Source of the DNA: Nanobdellota archaeon
Lineage (GTDB): Archaea; Nanobdellota; Nanobdellia; SCGC-AAA011-G17; ARS1403
Length of the DNA: 27,162 nt
Direction: 5' to 3'
NCBI GenBank assembly: GCA_018831025.1
Contig: JAHJRB010000042.1
Span: forward strand, 1 to 27,162
The position numbers and the translations under genes are program-made. Under the pieces are notes generated by a model that worked only from the letters and a program-made list of their open reading frames with translations, had not been told where the DNA came from and made no database searches. This document shows positions 15,477 to 22,101 of the stretch, one piece after another; the first letter of the stretch is position 1, and each line of letters begins with the position of its first letter.

Positions 15477-15518
15477 ATGAATTACCTCGCCCTAAAGGGC
15501 AAGGTATCCAATAAATAA
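15477..15518 (+). CDS. 13-codon mini-ORF between aIF6 and prefoldin
   Basis: An ATG one base after the aIF6 stop, in the same TAAaATG junction used by real genes in this cluster, opens a frame encoding MNYLALKGKVSNK. It ends in TAA directly followed by the prefoldin ATG, in the same frame. It thus tiles the gap exactly. The start resembles the first strand of ribosomal protein LX (eL20), which is often found between aIF6 and prefoldin and is absent here, but the resemblance is too short to rely on. It may be a coupling peptide, a gene relic, or chance. Confidence 0.3.
   Translation: MNYLALKGKVSNK
15483..15506 (+). other. strong hairpin in the aIF6-prefoldin gap
   Basis: TACCT-C-GCCC (15483-15492) pairs with GGGC-A-AGGTA (15497-15506) around a TAAA loop: nine base pairs with one C-A mismatch. 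It is much more GC-rich than its surroundings. No T-run follows, so it is not a typical terminator. It could be an RNA-processing or translation-control element. Confidence 0.6.
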
Positions 15519-15920
15519 ATGAAAGAAGAAGAAAAACAGCAAAAGATGATTCAATTGCAGATTTTAGCACAGCAAGCTGAGCAAATTAGAATGCAATTAG
15601 GCAATATGGAAGAGCAAATGGATAATCTAAGAAGGCTTTCAGAGAGTTTAGAGCATGTTGAAAAAGAGAAATTAGATAATGAAATGTTTAGTCCTTTAAG
15701 TTCTGGGGTTTACATTAAAACTAATTTAAAAGATAATAAGGAAGTTTTAGTTGCTGTAGGGGCTAATGTATTTGTTAAAAAAAGCATAAGTGAAACTAAA
15801 GATTTATTAAAAGAACAGGAAAAAAAGATGGAGTTATTATTAAATCAGACTAAAAAAGAGTTTGAAAATTTTGCGAATTCTGCTATGCAACTTGAGAAAG
15901 AATTAAGTCAATCACAATAG
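15519..15920 (+). CDS. pfdA: prefoldin alpha subunit
   Basis: The alpha subunit of the prefoldin (GimC) hexamer captures unfolded proteins and passes them to the thermosome in the cytoplasm. The 133-residue protein has two long coiled-coil helices (about 3-50 and 95-132) flanking the beta-hairpin region with the signature PLSSGVYIKTNLKDNKEVLV and VGANVFVKKS. The gene is in the usual archaeal context after aIF6. Its ATG directly abuts the stop of the upstream mini-ORF. Confidence 0.95.
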   Translation: MKEEEKQQKMIQLQILAQQAEQIRMQLGNMEEQMDNLRRLSESLEHVEKEKLDNEMFSPLSSGVYIKTNLKDNKEVLVAVGANVFVKKSISETKDLLKEQEKKMELLLNQTKKEFENFANSAMQLEKELSQSQ

Positions 15921-15922
15921 TA

Positions 15923-15931
15923 TTTATAAAT
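15923..15931 (+). promoter_or_regulatory. TATA box of the primase gene
   Basis: TTTATAAAT is centred 26 bases before the primase ATG, immediately after the prefoldin stop. The transcript should start at or very near the ATG, so translation is leaderless. This separates the primase transcription unit from the ribosomal cluster. Confidence 0.6.
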
Positions 15932-15952
15932 TCTTATTAAGCTTTAATAATC

Positions 15953-18826
15953 ATGGATGAGAGAATTTTAAGATATTATTCTAGGAAAGATGTTCAAAAG
16001 AAAATAGTAGAGGCTTCTAAAGATAGAGAAGTTGGAGTAATGTATGGTCTAGGCGGCTTTGGAAAAAGACCAGATATAATCCAATTTGAGAATGATGTGC
16101 TGGAATTAGCAAGACAAGGAGCCACTAGTTTTCATATAAGTGAAGAAAGATGGAGTAATCCTTTATTACTACAGTCCGGTATGACTAAAACTAAGTTAGA
16201 TGATATAAGAATAGGATGGGATTGTATTTTAGATATAGACACTAAATTTATTGAATATGCTAAAATTGCTGCTGATTTAGTTGTTAAAGCTTTAAAATTT
16301 CATGATATTAAAAATATAGGTCTTAAATTTAGTGGAAATAGCGGTTTTCATATTGGAATTCCATTTGAAGCTTTTCCAGACAATATTGATAACCAAGAAA
16401 TTAAACTATTATTTCCTGATGGAGTTAGAGTTATTGCTGAATATCTAAAAACTATGGTTGAAGATCCTCTAAGAGAAAAAATATTAAAGATGAGTAAAGT
16501 TGAAGATATTGCAAAATCTACTGGAAAAGATATGAAAGAATTAGTTAAAAATGAAATATTTGATCCTTTTTCTGTTGTAGAAATAGATTCTGTATTAATT
16601 TCTAGTAGACATATGTATAGAGCTCCTTATTCTGTTGCTCATGATGAACCTATTTTGATAAAAAAAGAGGAAAGTATCGAAATTGTTAAAATGGGAGAAT
16701 TTGTTGATCAGTTCTTTGATAAAGAAAGTGTTTTCCAAGATAAAGATATTTCTAATTTAAATTTACAAGTTATATCTTCCAATTTAAAAAATTTAAAAAA
16801 CAGATTTAGTAGAATAAATAAGATAATAAGACATGAAATAAATGAAAAATTATTCAATATAAAATTAGAAGGTGGCAGAACTGTAAAAATTACTTCTGGA
16901 CATTCATTATTTAAACTTAAAGAAGGACATATTGAAATTGTTAGGGGAAACAGATTAAAAGAGGATGATTTTGTTGTTGTTGCTAAGAAACTTCCTTCTT
17001 TTGCTAAATTCAAGGAAGGAGATAAAATAATGATTTCTAAGGAAATTTTACCCTATTTATCTAATCGTGAAAAAACTAAAATGTTCTTATCTAATTTTAA
17101 GATGTTTGTATTTAATTCCCTATATAAACATAAAAACAGTCTCGGTGAAAGAAAAAAGAATATATATAATTGGAAAAGATGTAAATTAATTCCGTTAGAT
17201 ATCTACGAAATATTAATAAAAAAAGAACCAAAACTTGAAAAACAATTTTGGAACTCTAAAATAAAATATTCTAGATTTTCTTCTCCAACCAAATGGATAG
17301 ATAATAAGCTAATAGTAAACAAGACATTGATGAGGATTTTAGGATATTATACTGCTGAAGGACATTCCGACAAGTCAAAAACTAGAAAGAATAGGATATG
17401 TTTTTCTTTTGGTGCTCATGAAAATAATCTTATTAAAGATTGTATTGATGGAGTTTACAAATGTTTTAAGATAGAACCAAAAGTAAGAGTGCCTCATGAA
17501 ACATCAAAACAAATTATCATAACTTCCTCTACCCTGAGATTTATTTTTGATAAACTTTTCAATTGTGGAAGAACCGCAAAAAATAAGAGAATACCAAGAA
17601 TAGTGTGGATTGTAGAAGATAATCTTAAAAAAGCTTATTTAAAGTCTTATCTTGATGGAGATGGAAGTATTGATAAATTATGGTCAAGGAATAATGCTTG
17701 TACTGTAAGTAAGAAACTTAAAGAAGACTTGTGTTTTTTAGGAGGATTTTTGGGTTTGAATTACCTTTTATATAATCAAACAATGTTTGGCATATCAAAA
17801 AAACTTTCTTATGCTAATAAATTCATAATTAGTGGTAAAAATGAAATGGAGATGCTTGGTTTTGATTCTCCTGTTAATCGTATCAAAGAAGGAATTATTA
17901 ATTTATTTCCTTTAAAAGAAATCGGGTTAAATCCTGTACTATTGGTATCGAGTTTTAGGAATGAGTATACTAAAAAAAATATTATAAGAAGAAGTAAAAA
18001 TTGGATAAAAAAGAATTTAAAACTTGATAAAAATTTAATCCACAATCTTGATAAATTCTTTGAAGGAGATTTGGCTTTTTTGAAAGTTAAAGAGATAAAA
18101 AAAGAAAAATCAAAATACAAATATGTATACGATCTTTCTGTGGAGAATGATGAAAATTTTGTTGGTGGAAACTGTATATTGCTACATAACTCTATAAATG
18201 AAAAAAAAGGATTAGTCAGCATCCCAATCAAATTTAGCGAACTAAAAAACTTTAACTTAGAAAAAGCAAAAATAGAGAATGTTAAAACAGAATTAGATTT
18301 TTTACCTAAAAAAGTTGAGGAAGAAGAAGCTAATCAATTAATAATGCAAGCTTTTGATGCTTTAAAGAAAAAAACTATTCTAATTGGAGAAGAAGTTGTT
18401 AAGGGAAAAAGTGGGAATTTTGAACCCCCTAAATTCGCAGTTAAAATTGATTATTGGGCTCCTTGTATTAAAAAAGGGTTACAAGGATTGGGAGATGGAA
18501 AAAAGAGATTCTTGTTTATTTTAATTAATTATTTAAGAAGTTTAGGGTGGGAATATGATGGTATTGAAAAAGTTATTAATGATTGGAATAAAAAAAATAA
18601 AGAACAACTAAAAGAAGGTTATATTATCTCTCAACTTAACTGGCATAAAGCTCAGAAAGAGAAGAGATTGCCGCCGAATTGTGCTAATGGTGCTTATTAT
18701 GCGGATATTGGAATTGAATGTAAAGATAGTTTATGCAATGTAATTAAAAATCCTGTAAATTATAGTTTAAGAAGATTAAGATTAATGAAAGAAGTTAAGA
18801 AGAAAAAAAGAACCAAGAAGAAATAA
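15953..18826 (+). CDS. priS: single-chain DNA primase PriS-PriL fusion, interrupted by an intein
   Basis: The 957-residue precursor contains a 437-residue primase after removal of residues 227-746. The PriS catalytic core shows the metal-binding pair D94-x-D96 (ILDIDTKF), the SGNSGFHIG motif (127-135), a probable third catalytic Asp D212, and the RAPY/SINEKKGLVS motif split by the intein. The C-terminal part (about 835-945) is the iron-sulfur domain of PriL, with PCIKKGL and four candidate cluster ligands C838, C910, C923, C928. PriS-PriL fusion is known from Nanoarchaeum. C91 is the only Cys in the N-extein, so the zinc module of many PriS proteins is not evident. The enzyme makes primers for replication. 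Confidence 0.92.
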   Translation: MDERILRYYSRKDVQKKIVEASKDREVGVMYGLGGFGKRPDIIQFENDVLELARQGATSFHISEERWSNPLLLQSGMTKTKLDDIRIGWDCILDIDTKFIEYAKIAADLVVKALKFHDIKNIGLKFSGNSGFHIGIPFEAFPDNIDNQEIKLLFPDGVRVIAEYLKTMVEDPLREKILKMSKVEDIAKSTGKDMKELVKNEIFDPFSVVEIDSVLISSRHMYRAPYSVAHDEPILIKKEESIEIVKMGEFVDQFFDKESVFQDKDISNLNLQVISSNLKNLKNRFSRINKIIRHEINEKLFNIKLEGGRTVKITSGHSLFKLKEGHIEIVRGNRLKEDDFVVVAKKLPSFAKFKEGDKIMISKEILPYLSNREKTKMFLSNFKMFVFNSLYKHKNSLGERKKNIYNWKRCKLIPLDIYEILIKKEPKLEKQFWNSKIKYSRFSSPTKWIDNKLIVNKTLMRILGYYTAEGHSDKSKTRKNRICFSFGAHENNLIKDCIDGVYKCFKIEPKVRVPHETSKQIIITSSTLRFIFDKLFNCGRTAKNKRIPRIVWIVEDNLKKAYLKSYLDGDGSIDKLWSRNNACTVSKKLKEDLCFLGGFLGLNYLLYNQTMFGISKKLSYANKFIISGKNEMEMLGFDSPVNRIKEGIINLFPLKEIGLNPVLLVSSFRNEYTKKNIIRRSKNWIKKNLKLDKNLIHNLDKFFEGDLAFLKVKEIKKEKSKYKYVYDLSVENDENFVGGNCILLHNSINEKKGLVSIPIKFSELKNFNLEKAKIENVKTELDFLPKKVEEEEANQLIMQAFDALKKKTILIGEEVVKGKSGNFEPPKFAVKIDYWAPCIKKGLQGLGDGKKRFLFILINYLRSLGWEYDGIEKVINDWNKKNKEQLKEGYIISQLNWHKAQKEKRLPPNCANGAYYADIGIECKDSLCNVIKNPVNYSLRRLRLMKEVKKKKRTKKK
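16631..18190 (+). mobile_element. intein with LAGLIDADG homing endonuclease in the primase
   Basis: This 520-residue in-frame element has the full set of intein blocks. Block A begins with Ser227 (SVAHDEPILI). Block B has T314-x-x-H317 (VKITSGHSLF). The endonuclease has two dodecapeptides, LGYYTAEGH (acidic residue E469) and YLKSYLDGDGS (acidic residue D568 or D570), with block D NKRIP between. Block F is YVYDLSVENDENFVGG and block G ends ILLHN, followed by Ser747. A Ser at both splice junctions is less common than Cys but allowed. All residues needed for splicing and cutting appear present, so it is probably active and mobile. Ligated exteins would read RAPY-SINEKKG. Confidence 0.92.
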
Positions 18827-18830
18827 AACT

Positions 18831-18848
18831 CATCCGACACATCCGACA
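18831..18848 (+). repeat. two tandem copies of CATCCGACA
   Basis: Two perfect, adjacent 9-base copies lie 13 bases upstream of the TATA box of the Cas4-like gene. They are GC-rich against an AT-rich background, so they may be an operator or activator site. No further copy was noticed in the window. Confidence 0.6.
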
Positions 18849-18861
18849 TACCCCCGCAGAA

Positions 18862-18870
18862 TTTATAAAG
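18862..18870 (+). promoter_or_regulatory. TATA box of the Cas4-like nuclease gene
   Basis: TTTATAAAG is centred 27 bases before the ATG, predicting a leaderless transcript. The tandem 9-base repeat lies just upstream, where archaeal activators or repressors often bind. Confidence 0.6.
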
Positions 18871-18892
18871 GAAAGGGGTTTAAATCATTATT

Positions 18893-19720
18893 ATGTTAGC
18901 AGTTACAGCCCTTTCAAGTTATTTGTATTGTCCTAGAAAATTGTATTTAGAGTACGTGCTTAAATTAGCTCCTCCGCCCAAAGACATTCTTGTTAAAGGG
19001 AGTATAAAGCATAAAATGTTTGAGGAAATAAATAAAGCAGAAGAAATGATAGTTACTTCTATAAATAAACAAACAAATGTTGCTGCAGTATACAAAAGAG
19101 TTTATTATGATATATTAAAATCTGTTATAAAAAATAATCTTGAGAAATTAAAAGAAGTTGAGGTAGACCCTATAGATGTTTTTAGAGAATCCTGGGATAT
19201 TTTTTTAAGGGAAGCTAGAATAAGGATTAAGACTGTTAGCGATTTTATAGCGAGGAATAATATTTATGGAAAAGAACTATGGGAAAAATTAACTCCAAAA
19301 TATTTAAGTGAGACTTGGGTTAGTTCTGAAAAGTTAGGTATTAGGGGGATAGTAGATAGAATTGAAGTTAATAATGAACAGTATATTCCTTTTGAATTAA
19401 AAAGCGGGAAAGCTCCAGATACAGGAGTTTGGCCAAATCATAGAATCCAGTTAGTTGCTTACTTATTATTAATGAGCGAAAATTACGGAAGAGCTATTAA
19501 TCAGGGTTTTGTTGAGTATATTGATTTAGAAGAAAAAAGAAGAGTAGTTCTTGATCCATTTGCTGAGCAGCATTTAAAAGATTTAATTTTAGAGGTTAAT
19601 CACTTGCTTCATTCTGAGAAAGTACCTGAGAAAGTAGATAATGAGAACAAATGCAATGCATGTGGATTAAAAGATAAATGTTTTAAATTAAGGCAAGAAT
19701 ATGTTCAAAATTTAGATTAG
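18893..19720 (+). CDS. Cas4-like PD-(D/E)XK nuclease (RecB family) with Fe-S cysteines
   Basis: The 275-residue protein has the RecB-type nuclease motifs in order: YLYCPRKLYL with C13, KGSIKH (H40), GIRGIVDRIE (D155), FELKSGKAP (E168, K170) and HRIQLVAY (Q186, Y190). Three C-terminal cysteines (C254, C257, C263 in CNACGLKDKC) with C13 would hold an iron-sulfur cluster, as in Cas4, AddB and Dna2. Members degrade or trim DNA ends. No cas1, cas2 or CRISPR array is nearby, so a role in DNA repair or replication beside the primase is more likely than spacer acquisition. It is longer than typical CRISPR Cas4 because of residues about 45-140. Its 3' end overlaps the convergent kinase gene by 38 bases. 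Confidence 0.85.
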   Translation: MLAVTALSSYLYCPRKLYLEYVLKLAPPPKDILVKGSIKHKMFEEINKAEEMIVTSINKQTNVAAVYKRVYYDILKSVIKNNLEKLKEVEVDPIDVFRESWDIFLREARIRIKTVSDFIARNNIYGKELWEKLTPKYLSETWVSSEKLGIRGIVDRIEVNNEQYIPFELKSGKAPDTGVWPNHRIQLVAYLLLMSENYGRAINQGFVEYIDLEEKRRVVLDPFAEQHLKDLILEVNHLLHSEKVPEKVDNENKCNACGLKDKCFKLRQEYVQNLD

Positions 19721-20216
19721 TCTGAGATTTTTTATATTTTCTCAATAAAGGAGTTATTTCTTTTCTATCAATTATATGTTTTCTCATTAAATATTCAGAA
19801 AATTGGGTTACATTTTTAGGATTATTAGTTTTGTAACATCTTTCAAAATCTATCATTTTTACTTTAGAATTTTTAACTAAAATATGCTTGTAGGGATTTG
19901 TTAATTCTTTTTTATTAATTTTTAATTTATCTAATTCATAGCATTGTTTTAAGATTTGTTTTAAAATTTTTGGATTTTTATTTTTTTTAAGATATTCATC
20001 TATAGTTTTACCGTCGACAAATTCATAAATTAAGGTGGAGGCGTCTGCAAATATAAATTTAGGAACAAAGTTTAGCTTTTTTAATTTTTTAAGCCATTTA
20101 GATTCAATCAAAGCTCTATTAGAGTATTTTACTATCACTTTCTTATTTTTATAATAGGCTGTGTAGACTTTACTTCGTTTTCCCTTGGAAAAGTACTTTA
20201 GGTCAATTAATTGCAT
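19683..20216 (-). CDS. small predicted Ser/Thr kinase, COG2112 type
   Basis: The 177-residue protein resembles the compact archaeal kinase-like family COG2112. Visible motifs are a glycine-loop KGKRSKVYTA (12-18), lysine K30 in KKVIVKY, E38 as the helix C glutamate, a hinge YEFVDGKTIDEYL, and MIDFERC with the metal-binding D123. The catalytic-loop region reads KELTNPYKHILV: the usual HGD Asp is replaced by E104 and the usual Asn by H111. Kinase activity is thus likely of an unusual kind or lost. It is not a clear Bud32 because HGD is absent. The 3' end overlaps the Cas4-like gene. Confidence 0.7.
   Translation of the reverse strand: MQLIDLKYFSKGKRSKVYTAYYKNKKVIVKYSNRALIESKWLKKLKKLNFVPKFIFADASTLIYEFVDGKTIDEYLKKNKNPKILKQILKQCYELDKLKINKKELTNPYKHILVKNSKVKMIDFERCYKTNNPKNVTQFSEYLMRKHIIDRKEITPLLRKYKKSQTNLNFEHILALI
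19728..19740 (+). terminator. T-rich terminator after the Cas4-like gene
   Basis: TTTTTTATATTTT on the coding strand begins 8 bases after the stop codon. Oligo-T tracts are the main archaeal intrinsic termination signal. It falls inside the convergent kinase gene. Confidence 0.4.
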
Positions 20217-20238
20217 AATAATGTAATATAGAAAATTA

Positions 20239-20248
20239 TTTATATAAA
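20239..20248. promoter_or_regulatory. palindromic TATA element shared by divergent genes
   Basis: TTTATATAAA is a perfect palindrome in the 64-base gap between two divergent starts. It is about 27 bases from the kinase ATG (leaderless) and about 37 bases from the surface-protein ATG, leaving a leader of about 11 bases there. One TATA element could therefore serve both directions. Confidence 0.5.
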
Positions 20249-20270
20249 TTTAGCTAATTTTTCAATAAAA

Positions 20271-20276
20271 AGGTGA
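20271..20276 (+). promoter_or_regulatory. Shine-Dalgarno site of the surface-protein gene
   Basis: AGGTGA sits 4 bases before the ATG and complements the CACCT end of archaeal 16S rRNA. It is the clearest such motif among the promoter-proximal genes here and fits the short leader predicted from the TATA position. Confidence 0.55.
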
Positions 20277-20280
20277 CTAA

Positions 20281-22101
20281 ATGTATAAAAAAATATTATT
20301 TTTTCTTCTGTTTGTAGTCTTAATTAGCTCTGTAAATGCTTCCCAAGAGAGCGAATGGTTAATAGATCAGGGAAGAGAAGGGGTTTGGAGCAATATGAGA
20401 GAGACTGCTTTTGGAGTATTAGCCCTTAAAGGAGAAAGTGGTTATCAAAATGAAATTTTAAATGGTTCTAGATATTTGATAAGACAATTGGAAAGTTGTA
20501 TGCTGACTAATACTTGTAATGTAAAAGATACTGCAATTGCTCTATGGGCTTTAAATGATGTTGGAAGCAATAGTATAATTGTTAATAATGCTGGAACTTG
20601 GTTACTAAATTCTAGAAACATGATTGTTGTGGATAATTTACCCACTGATGTAAATAAATGGTATGTTCAGATTATTTCTACTGTTGGAGGCAATTGTGTT
20701 TTAACAAATACTGAAACTGGAAATAGTGCAATTGTTTCGGTAGATACAAGTCAAGGTTATACTCCTTGGTTTGAGGTTACTAGCGATTTATTAACTGCTA
20801 GTACAGCAGAATTAAGTTTAGACTGTAGTAGTCTAGGAGATAATAGTTTAATTTTAAGTTTGATTAATAAAAAAACTGTAAGTGGGATTGAAAATTATTT
20901 TATAAAACAAGAGGAGCATAGCAAAAAAGAAATTAATGTAAGTTTCGGAATCCCTTGCTGGGGTCCAAGTTATAGGAGTGGAAGTTGCGATACTGAAATA
21001 ACTTCTTATGTGCTTTTTGTGCTTGACAAAATTGGAAAAACAGGAGATCCTAGTTGGTTAAAATCTCAAGGTAATTTAGGGATTTTAGAAAATACTTTTT
21101 TGTATAGATTAACTGCAAATAGCCAATATTTAACATGGTTAGCTACTCAGAAGAATACATTAGGCTACTGGGGAAGTGCGGATCTTTATAGAACTTCAAT
21201 AGTCTATTCATTATTAAAACCTAATGTGGTTGTTGATGGTGTAGAAAACTGGATTGCTTCTAGAAGACATGGAGATGCTTGCTGGCCTAAACCTACTTGT
21301 AGTATAGAGCAAACTGCTTTGGTATTATATAGTGGTGCTTATCAAGTGGCTGGGAGTGGATGTCCTGATTTAGATGGTGATGGTATTTGTGATAATAATG
21401 ACAATGATATTGATGGAGATGGTTTATTGAATGATATAGACCCATATCCAAGAAACCCAGATGCTAATAATAATGGAGTTTTAGACGGAGACGATGATTT
21501 AGATGGTGATGGTTTTGCGAATAAGGAAGATAGCGATATTGATGGGGATGGTGTAAATAATGAAAACGACCAAGATCCATGGGATGAAACTATTGGTAGA
21601 AGTACGGATAGAACAACCACTGGAGGAGAAACTGTAATTGTTGGAGGAAATTGTGTAACTGGAGAAGGTTGTAAAGGAGAGTATAATGCTATTGGAAACT
21701 GTGTTGATATTGCTGGTGATGGTTGTCCTAGTAGCGATAGTAGAACCAGCGGGACAGGAGCTAGTAGTGGGGGCAGTACGGGCGGTACCAGTCCTATAAC
21801 TCCAAGTAAAACTTCAGAAGATGGTTGGGGAGTTTTAACATGGATCTTATGGATAATTGCCTTGTTAATCGCTTTGGTTGGAGGAAGTTACCTTGCTTAT
21901 AAAAAAGGATTATTGAAATTAGACTTTATTAAGAAAGGACCAAAACCAGAAGCAAAATATACTCCGAGAATAGGTCCAATACAAAAAGTAGGAAACTATA
22001 TCCCAAAGATGGCTAAACAAATTCCTAAGGCTGCTAAGTATATGGAGAATGAATTGGACCAGAGTATGAAAGACTTAGAGAAGTTACTTGGAAAGAAGTA
22101 A
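20281..22101 (+). CDS. cell-surface protein: alpha/alpha-toroid-like domain, type 3 calcium repeats, membrane anchor
   Basis: The 606-residue protein begins with a signal peptide (about 1-20, KKILFFLLFVVLISSVNA). Residues about 24-355 hold repeated helical motifs like those of prenyltransferase/squalene-cyclase and complement-type toroids: SEWLIDQGREGVWSNMRETA, DTAIALWALNDVG, YLTWLATQKNTLGYWGS and SIEQTALVLYSG. Residues about 361-435 are thrombospondin type 3-like Asp-rich repeats (DLDGDGICD, DIDGDGLLND, DLDGDGFANK, DIDGDGVNNE) that bind calcium. A Gly/Ser/Thr-rich linker with cysteines leads to a membrane segment at about 517-540 and a basic cytoplasmic tail. A role in adhesion or host contact is possible but unproven. 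No enzymatic residues were identified. Confidence 0.8.
   Translation: MYKKILFFLLFVVLISSVNASQESEWLIDQGREGVWSNMRETAFGVLALKGESGYQNEILNGSRYLIRQLESCMLTNTCNVKDTAIALWALNDVGSNSIIVNNAGTWLLNSRNMIVVDNLPTDVNKWYVQIISTVGGNCVLTNTETGNSAIVSVDTSQGYTPWFEVTSDLLTASTAELSLDCSSLGDNSLILSLINKKTVSGIENYFIKQEEHSKKEINVSFGIPCWGPSYRSGSCDTEITSYVLFVLDKIGKTGDPSWLKSQGNLGILENTFLYRLTANSQYLTWLATQKNTLGYWGSADLYRTSIVYSLLKPNVVVDGVENWIASRRHGDACWPKPTCSIEQTALVLYSGAYQVAGSGCPDLDGDGICDNNDNDIDGDGLLNDIDPYPRNPDANNNGVLDGDDDLDGDGFANKEDSDIDGDGVNNENDQDPWDETIGRSTDRTTTGGETVIVGGNCVTGEGCKGEYNAIGNCVDIAGDGCPSSDSRTSGTGASSGGSTGGTSPITPSKTSEDGWGVLTWILWIIALLIALVGGSYLAYKKGLLKLDFIKKGPKPEAKYTPRIGPIQKVGNYIPKMAKQIPKAAKYMENELDQSMKDLEKLLGKK

Noticed and set aside
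15483..15506. The hairpin after aIF6 as an intrinsic terminator.
   Set aside because: No T-run follows, prefoldin starts 12 bases later, and no new TATA box is visible before prefoldin.
16631..18190. The primase insertion as a lineage-specific domain rather than an intein.
   Set aside because: Block A, B, F and G motifs, the His-Asn end followed by Ser, and two LAGLIDADG motifs are all present in the right order.
18827..20280. CRISPR-Cas locus around the Cas4-like gene.
   Set aside because: No array-like repeats with spacers and no cas1, cas2 or effector genes are seen; the CATCCGACA repeat has no spacers.
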